This document shows, one piece after another, positions 4,851 through 6,934 of a stretch of DNA of 6,934 bases. The notes under the pieces were generated by a model. It did not search any database and was not told the origin of the DNA. It saw nothing but the letters and a program-made list of their open reading frames with translations. The position numbers were made by a program, and so were the translations under genes. This stretch comes from Bacillota bacterium (GTDB lineage: Bacteria; Bacillota; Bacilli; Alicyclobacillales; SLC66), in assembly GCA_021846145.1 (NCBI GenBank), contig JAJZCJ010000174.1:1-6934 (forward strand), in the 5' to 3' direction. The first letter of the stretch is position 1; each line of letters begins with the position of its first letter.

Positions 4851-4876
4851 ATTTTAGCGCGTTTTACGCTTGTCAA
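4851..4876 (-). promoter_or_regulatory. Probable promoter of the RHH-like gene, with imperfect spacing
   Basis: A perfect TTGACA (4876-4871) lies on the minus strand. The best -10, TAAAAT (4856-4851), is only 14 bp away, which is short; at 17 bp the hexamer is a poor AATTGT. The dyad GCG-TTTTA-CGC (4858-4868) lies in the spacer and could bind a repressor. Regulation is inferred. Confidence 0.45.
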
Positions 4877-4899
4877 CCCCCTAATTTCGTTCACTTTGC

Positions 4900-4997
4900 G
4901 TGCATCAGTGTGCATATTGCACCACTCTATGTATGTACATGCGGAACCAGATGCACGTCAATCATCCTCAAGCGGAATGAATCCCACTGACGTGCAT
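4900..4997. repeat. Cluster of GTGCAT/ATGCAC motifs, possible iterons or centromere-like site
   Basis: GTGCAT occurs at 4900-4905, 4910-4915 and 4992-4997, and its complement ATGCAC at 4951-4956. GTGCA-TAT-TGCAC (4910-4922) is itself a dyad. The cluster lies between the replication gene and the RHH gene, where replication iterons or a ParR-type site would be expected. Part of it overlaps the last codons of the replication gene. Confidence 0.4.
4951..4997. repeat. Perfect 10-bp inverted repeat spanning the stop codon of the replication gene
   Basis: ATGCACGTCA (4951-4960) and TGACGTGCAT (4988-4997) are perfect complements 27 nt apart. The TGA stop (4960-4958) lies in one arm. It can form a hairpin at the transcript end, but there is no T-tract, so it is either a protein-binding dyad or an unusual 3' structure. 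Confidence 0.55.
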
Positions 4998-5404
4998 GTG
5001 AATCCTCTTTCCTCGTTTGGTTTCCGCTTCACGTACATGTCAAGCAGAAACAATCGTTCGGCAGTGATAAAATGTTGAGCCATCAACCGCGCCAGCGTGG
5101 GATCCACACCGCTGGCATCTGCTTCATCCGCCATGCTTTGCAAAGAGCGAACCCAATACTCAATCCGATCGGATAACTGATTGGATTTTTCGTCAGTGAG
5201 CAATCTTTGTTGGATGTGTGCTACCCAGCCCCTCCCAAAGCTGCCTCGGTTGTCTTCCATAATTTTTATTAGTGGGATGAGGAATTCTGATATATCCTTT
5301 TTGCTAAGCTGGTCAAATACCGGATCGGTCACGACAAGACTTCTGCGGAGGAATCCCTGGAATTGCGCTTTCTCTCTGATGTCTGCTTCTGCTGATGCGA
5401 TCAT
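4958..5404 (-). CDS. Replication gene, C-terminal segment
   Basis: The frame can be read from about 5434 (TRETAEFQTIMIASAEADI); the ATG at 5404 is internal and has no Shine-Dalgarno site. AEFQTIMIASAEADIREKAQFQGFLRRSLVV fits the DUF927 end, where an 'LStGE' strand is followed by a G-x-x-x-R segment. The rest (about 110 residues) is mainly helical, with DPVFDQLSKKDISEFL and IEYWVRSLQSMADEADASG. It looks like the winged or helical C-terminal region of such helicases, ending GFIPLEDD. The stop codon lies in an arm of the 10-bp inverted repeat. Confidence 0.65.
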   Translation of the reverse strand: MIASAEADIREKAQFQGFLRRSLVVTDPVFDQLSKKDISEFLIPLIKIMEDNRGSFGRGWVAHIQQRLLTDEKSNQLSDRIEYWVRSLQSMADEADASGVDPTLARLMAQHFITAERLFLLDMYVKRKPNEERGFTCTSVGFIPLEDD

Positions 5405-5958
5405 GATCGTTTGGAATTCGGCTGTTTCCCGAGTCCTCCCTCTTTGGCACCGCGTTCTCGTCCCTGTTGGTTAAAAATTTTGTACACCAGTTGGTTGACT
5501 TGGTGGTCAGTGGCATTCTGCAGATCCTCGTAAAAGGCAGGCATGTGCGTGCGCAGGGCTAGCGCTTGTTCCATTCCGACTGATGTCGCGTCCCAACTGC
5601 GTACCAATGCTTCATGTTTTCCGTATGCGAATGCACCGATCTTCTGTATCATCGATTTGCCACTACCACGATCACCACATACGGCAACGGTGTGGCTTTG
5701 CCCTGATGAACCTAGTGCAGGTAATAATGGCGGAGTGAGCGCGGCAACGAGCAAAAACATAGCAGTAGGGAATTCGTCTAACAAATGAAAGATCATCAAC
5801 CAATCCTTGATCGCTGGACATGTTAAATGATGAATTTCCCAGTGCTTTGTGCAGTGACCTACCATCACTGGAATCAGCCCGTGCGACTTGTACATGCTCC
5901 CAATCCCCCAATGCCGTTTGAAAAGCAAGCGTTCTGGTTGCGACTTCGCCGCGATCAT
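5401..5958 (-). CDS. Replication gene, middle segment with Walker A ATPase motif
   Basis: The meaningful part is about 5778-5437; the residues before DEFPTAMF are off-frame. It contains a hydrophobic helix (LLVAALTPPLLPAL), then strand VAVCGDRGSGKS with Walker A GDRGSGKS (5676-5653), the SWDAT element (5598-5584), and MPAFYEDLQNA. In DUF927 relatives the corresponding position usually reads like a Walker B lDE; here the acidic pair is ED. QLVYKIFNQQGRERG then matches the family's 'nG.gkgR' segment. After about 5437 the frame runs into unrelated residues and stops at 5401. A pipeline might call this a separate ATPase gene, but it lacks its own Shine-Dalgarno site and reads as an internal fragment. 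Confidence 0.6.
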   Translation of the reverse strand: MIAAKSQPERLLFKRHWGIGSMYKSHGLIPVMVGHCTKHWEIHHLTCPAIKDWLMIFHLLDEFPTAMFLLVAALTPPLLPALGSSGQSHTVAVCGDRGSGKSMIQKIGAFAYGKHEALVRSWDATSVGMEQALALRTHMPAFYEDLQNATDHQVNQLVYKIFNQQGRERGAKEGGLGKQPNSKRS

Positions 5959-6934
5959 AATCGTGTCCCGTCTCTATAATGATGAGCATTTGCTCCGCCA
6001 CTAATTCGTTTTCCAATTCTCCGTTTTTGCCGTTCCGCTGCCCGTAAAGCTTTCCTTGTTTAACCATATAACCTGGAGGCAAAACCAACTCTTCGCGCCC
6101 AGGAGCGTTTCCAAAATAATCTTTGATTTTAGGTAAGTAAGCAGTAGTAGCATTCCGCTTTGGATGCACCAATTTCATTCGTTTCACAAATTCGTTGCGT
6201 TCTTGTTGCTTGGTCCAGCCACGACTGTCTGCAACTTGATTCAAAATATCCATTTTGTCGTTTTCATCAAGTCGTTGCCAACCCAGTGCAAACCGTCTGA
6301 ATTGGCTACTTGTATCGTTCTGTGTTGCAATTTCGTGGGTATATTGTTGCATGTCAGTGAGGCTCATCGGTGTGTCGGCGTAAACCGATGGATAATTGGC
6401 TACTACTTTGGCCATGCAGGTATCAAGTAACGAGCATACAAATCCATCTTCGCCTAGCTTTTTGCACCCTACCGGATAGTTGCCTTCTTGTAATGCGGCT
6501 GATGTGTGGTCAAATTTATAATCCGCTTCCTTCTCCGTGTATTTTTGATGACCCTCCGATAGTGCATGAAACAGAGTACGGCCATTTTCCGCAAATGGCG
6601 CGAGATTTGCAGCTAATGCATACCACAGATGCTCATGTAGGTCGGTGCGATGTTCATCGACAAACTTGATAAATTCGCATTGCTGAATGTCCACCAATTC
6701 TCCCAATTGCGACATGTCATAATTTCTGACCACTTGGCCAGTTCTACGCATCTCAATTAATTTAGCAGTTTTCCCTAACTTATTTGCATCGATATACGCG
6801 TCAATTTGGGATTCAGTTACGCGCTGCACTTTCAGAAGCTCGGCAAGCTGATCATCGTAGGGTGCCAACGTCATCGGGTGAATGAATAAGCTGTTGTTTT
6901 TACGCACTGCTTCGCCCCAGAAAGGCACCGCCAG
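5672..6934 (-). CDS. Replication gene, N-terminal segment (zinc-like motif and DUF927 start)
   Basis: The frame is open to the window edge, and the GTG at 6928 is internal rather than a start. The stretch WYALAANLAPF, HALSEGHQKYTEKEADYKFD, then C-x9-C-x5-C (6466-6414) follows the pattern seen downstream of the catalytic core in element-encoded primases and may bind zinc. A region rich in charged residues follows. From about 6073 (PPGYMVKQGKLYG) to 5783 (SDQGLVDDLSF) the protein matches the layout of the DUF927 N-terminus, including TLAFQTALGDWEHVQVARAD. Beyond about 5783 the frame yields Cys/Arg-rich sequence with no family resemblance until its stop at 5674-5672, so it is off-frame there. 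The primase catalytic domain would be outside the window. Confidence 0.7.
   Translation of the reverse strand: MAVPFWGEAVRKNNSLFIHPMTLAPYDDQLAELLKVQRVTESQIDAYIDANKLGKTAKLIEMRRTGQVVRNYDMSQLGELVDIQQCEFIKFVDEHRTDLHEHLWYALAANLAPFAENGRTLFHALSEGHQKYTEKEADYKFDHTSAALQEGNYPVGCKKLGEDGFVCSLLDTCMAKVVANYPSVYADTPMSLTDMQQYTHEIATQNDTSSQFRRFALGWQRLDENDKMDILNQVADSRGWTKQQERNEFVKRMKLVHPKRNATTAYLPKIKDYFGNAPGREELVLPPGYMVKQGKLYGQRNGKNGELENELVAEQMLIIIETGHDYDRGEVATRTLAFQTALGDWEHVQVARADSSDGRSLHKALGNSSFNMSSDQGLVDDLSFVRRIPYCYVFARCRAHSAIITCTRFIRAKPHRCRMW

Larger units (their letters stand above)
3104..6934. mobile_element. Right-extending integrated element, partial (plasmid- or phage-satellite-like)
   Basis: The left boundary is set by the truncated tRNA-Val gene, where identity to tRNA begins at the anticodon arm. 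Contents are a broken primase/DUF927 helicase-type replication gene, a small ParR/RHH-like protein, a DUF3990 cargo pair and repeats next to the att site. No intact integrase, capsid or conjugation gene is visible. The far end lies beyond the window. That this is one element is inferred from the att scar and the replication gene. Confidence 0.65.
4958..6934 (-). pseudogene. Primase/DUF927-type replication helicase gene, broken and 5'-partial at the window edge
   Basis: Three consecutive frames on one strand read as successive parts of a single protein. Frame A (6934 to about 5783) ends within the first third of a DUF927 domain. Frame B (about 5778 to 5437) carries the Walker A and following motifs. 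Frame A resumes (about 5434 to 4958) with the end of the domain. The first junction jumps from LVDDLSF, which in DUF927 proteins precedes Walker A by roughly 110 residues, to DEFPTAMFLLVAALTPPLLP just before Walker A. This implies an internal deletion that also shifts frame. The second junction is a one-base change near 5434-5440. DUF927 proteins are replicative helicase/primase ATPases of phages and integrated elements. The product should be non-functional unless the changes are sequencing errors. Confidence 0.75.

Noticed and set aside
5313..5516. Minus-strand 67-codon frame over the frameshift region
   Set aside because: It is the third frame of the same strand, rich in Arg and Ser, and matches no part of the DUF927 layout.
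5181..6669. Plus-strand frames across the replication gene
   Set aside because: They are antisense shadows of clearly family-like minus-strand sequence and have no Shine-Dalgarno sites.
1..6934. CRISPR array
   Set aside because: No regularly spaced repeat of 24-40 bp is present; the repeats seen are short and not periodic.

Overview
The window looks like Bacillota (low-GC Gram-positive) chromosome. The evidence is purine-rich Shine-Dalgarno sites ahead of nearly every gene, use of TTG and GTG starts, two lipoproteins with LxGC-type lipoboxes, and a Doc/AbrB toxin-antitoxin pair. The genus cannot be fixed from sequence alone. Every recognisable intact gene lies on the minus strand. The one plus-strand coding signal is a broken fragment.

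Left part (1-3065), apparently resident chromosome. A Doc toxin gene, cut by the window edge, overlaps its AbrB-type antitoxin gene (117-356), which has an extended -10 promoter. Next come a 5'-truncated plus-strand remnant that resembles the end of a cell-wall glycoside hydrolase-like protein (495-740), a strong hairpin (749-787), a small lipoprotein gene (798-1322), a gene-free stretch holding a tRNA-like fragment (1438-1470), a larger lipoprotein gene (1683-2840, TTG start) and a terminator (3011-3045).

Junction (3066-3272). The 3' part of a tRNA-Val(GAC) gene, from anticodon arm to CCA, stands without its 5' part. This is the usual scar of a tyrosine-recombinase element in a tRNA gene. 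Beside it lie an inverted repeat and a tandem 11-bp repeat that also reads as a possible integrase C-terminal tail.

Right part (3116-6934), apparently the integrated element. Reading along the minus strand from the right edge: a large primase/DUF927-type helicase gene, broken by a probable internal deletion near 5780 and a frameshift near 5437; a GTGCAT-motif cluster and 10-bp inverted repeat at its end; a small ParR/ribbon-helix-helix-like gene whose reading frame runs through its own terminator; and a separately promoted two-gene unit. That unit encodes a DUF3990 (ADP-ribosyltransferase-like) protein followed, with a 14-nt overlap, by an unrecognised 205-residue protein.

Taken together, this looks like a decaying plasmid- or phage-satellite-like element. 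Its replication gene is broken, but its DUF3990 cargo operon, next to the att site, looks intact. The DUF3990 protein with its partner is the best candidate for an undescribed toxin-antitoxin or defence system.
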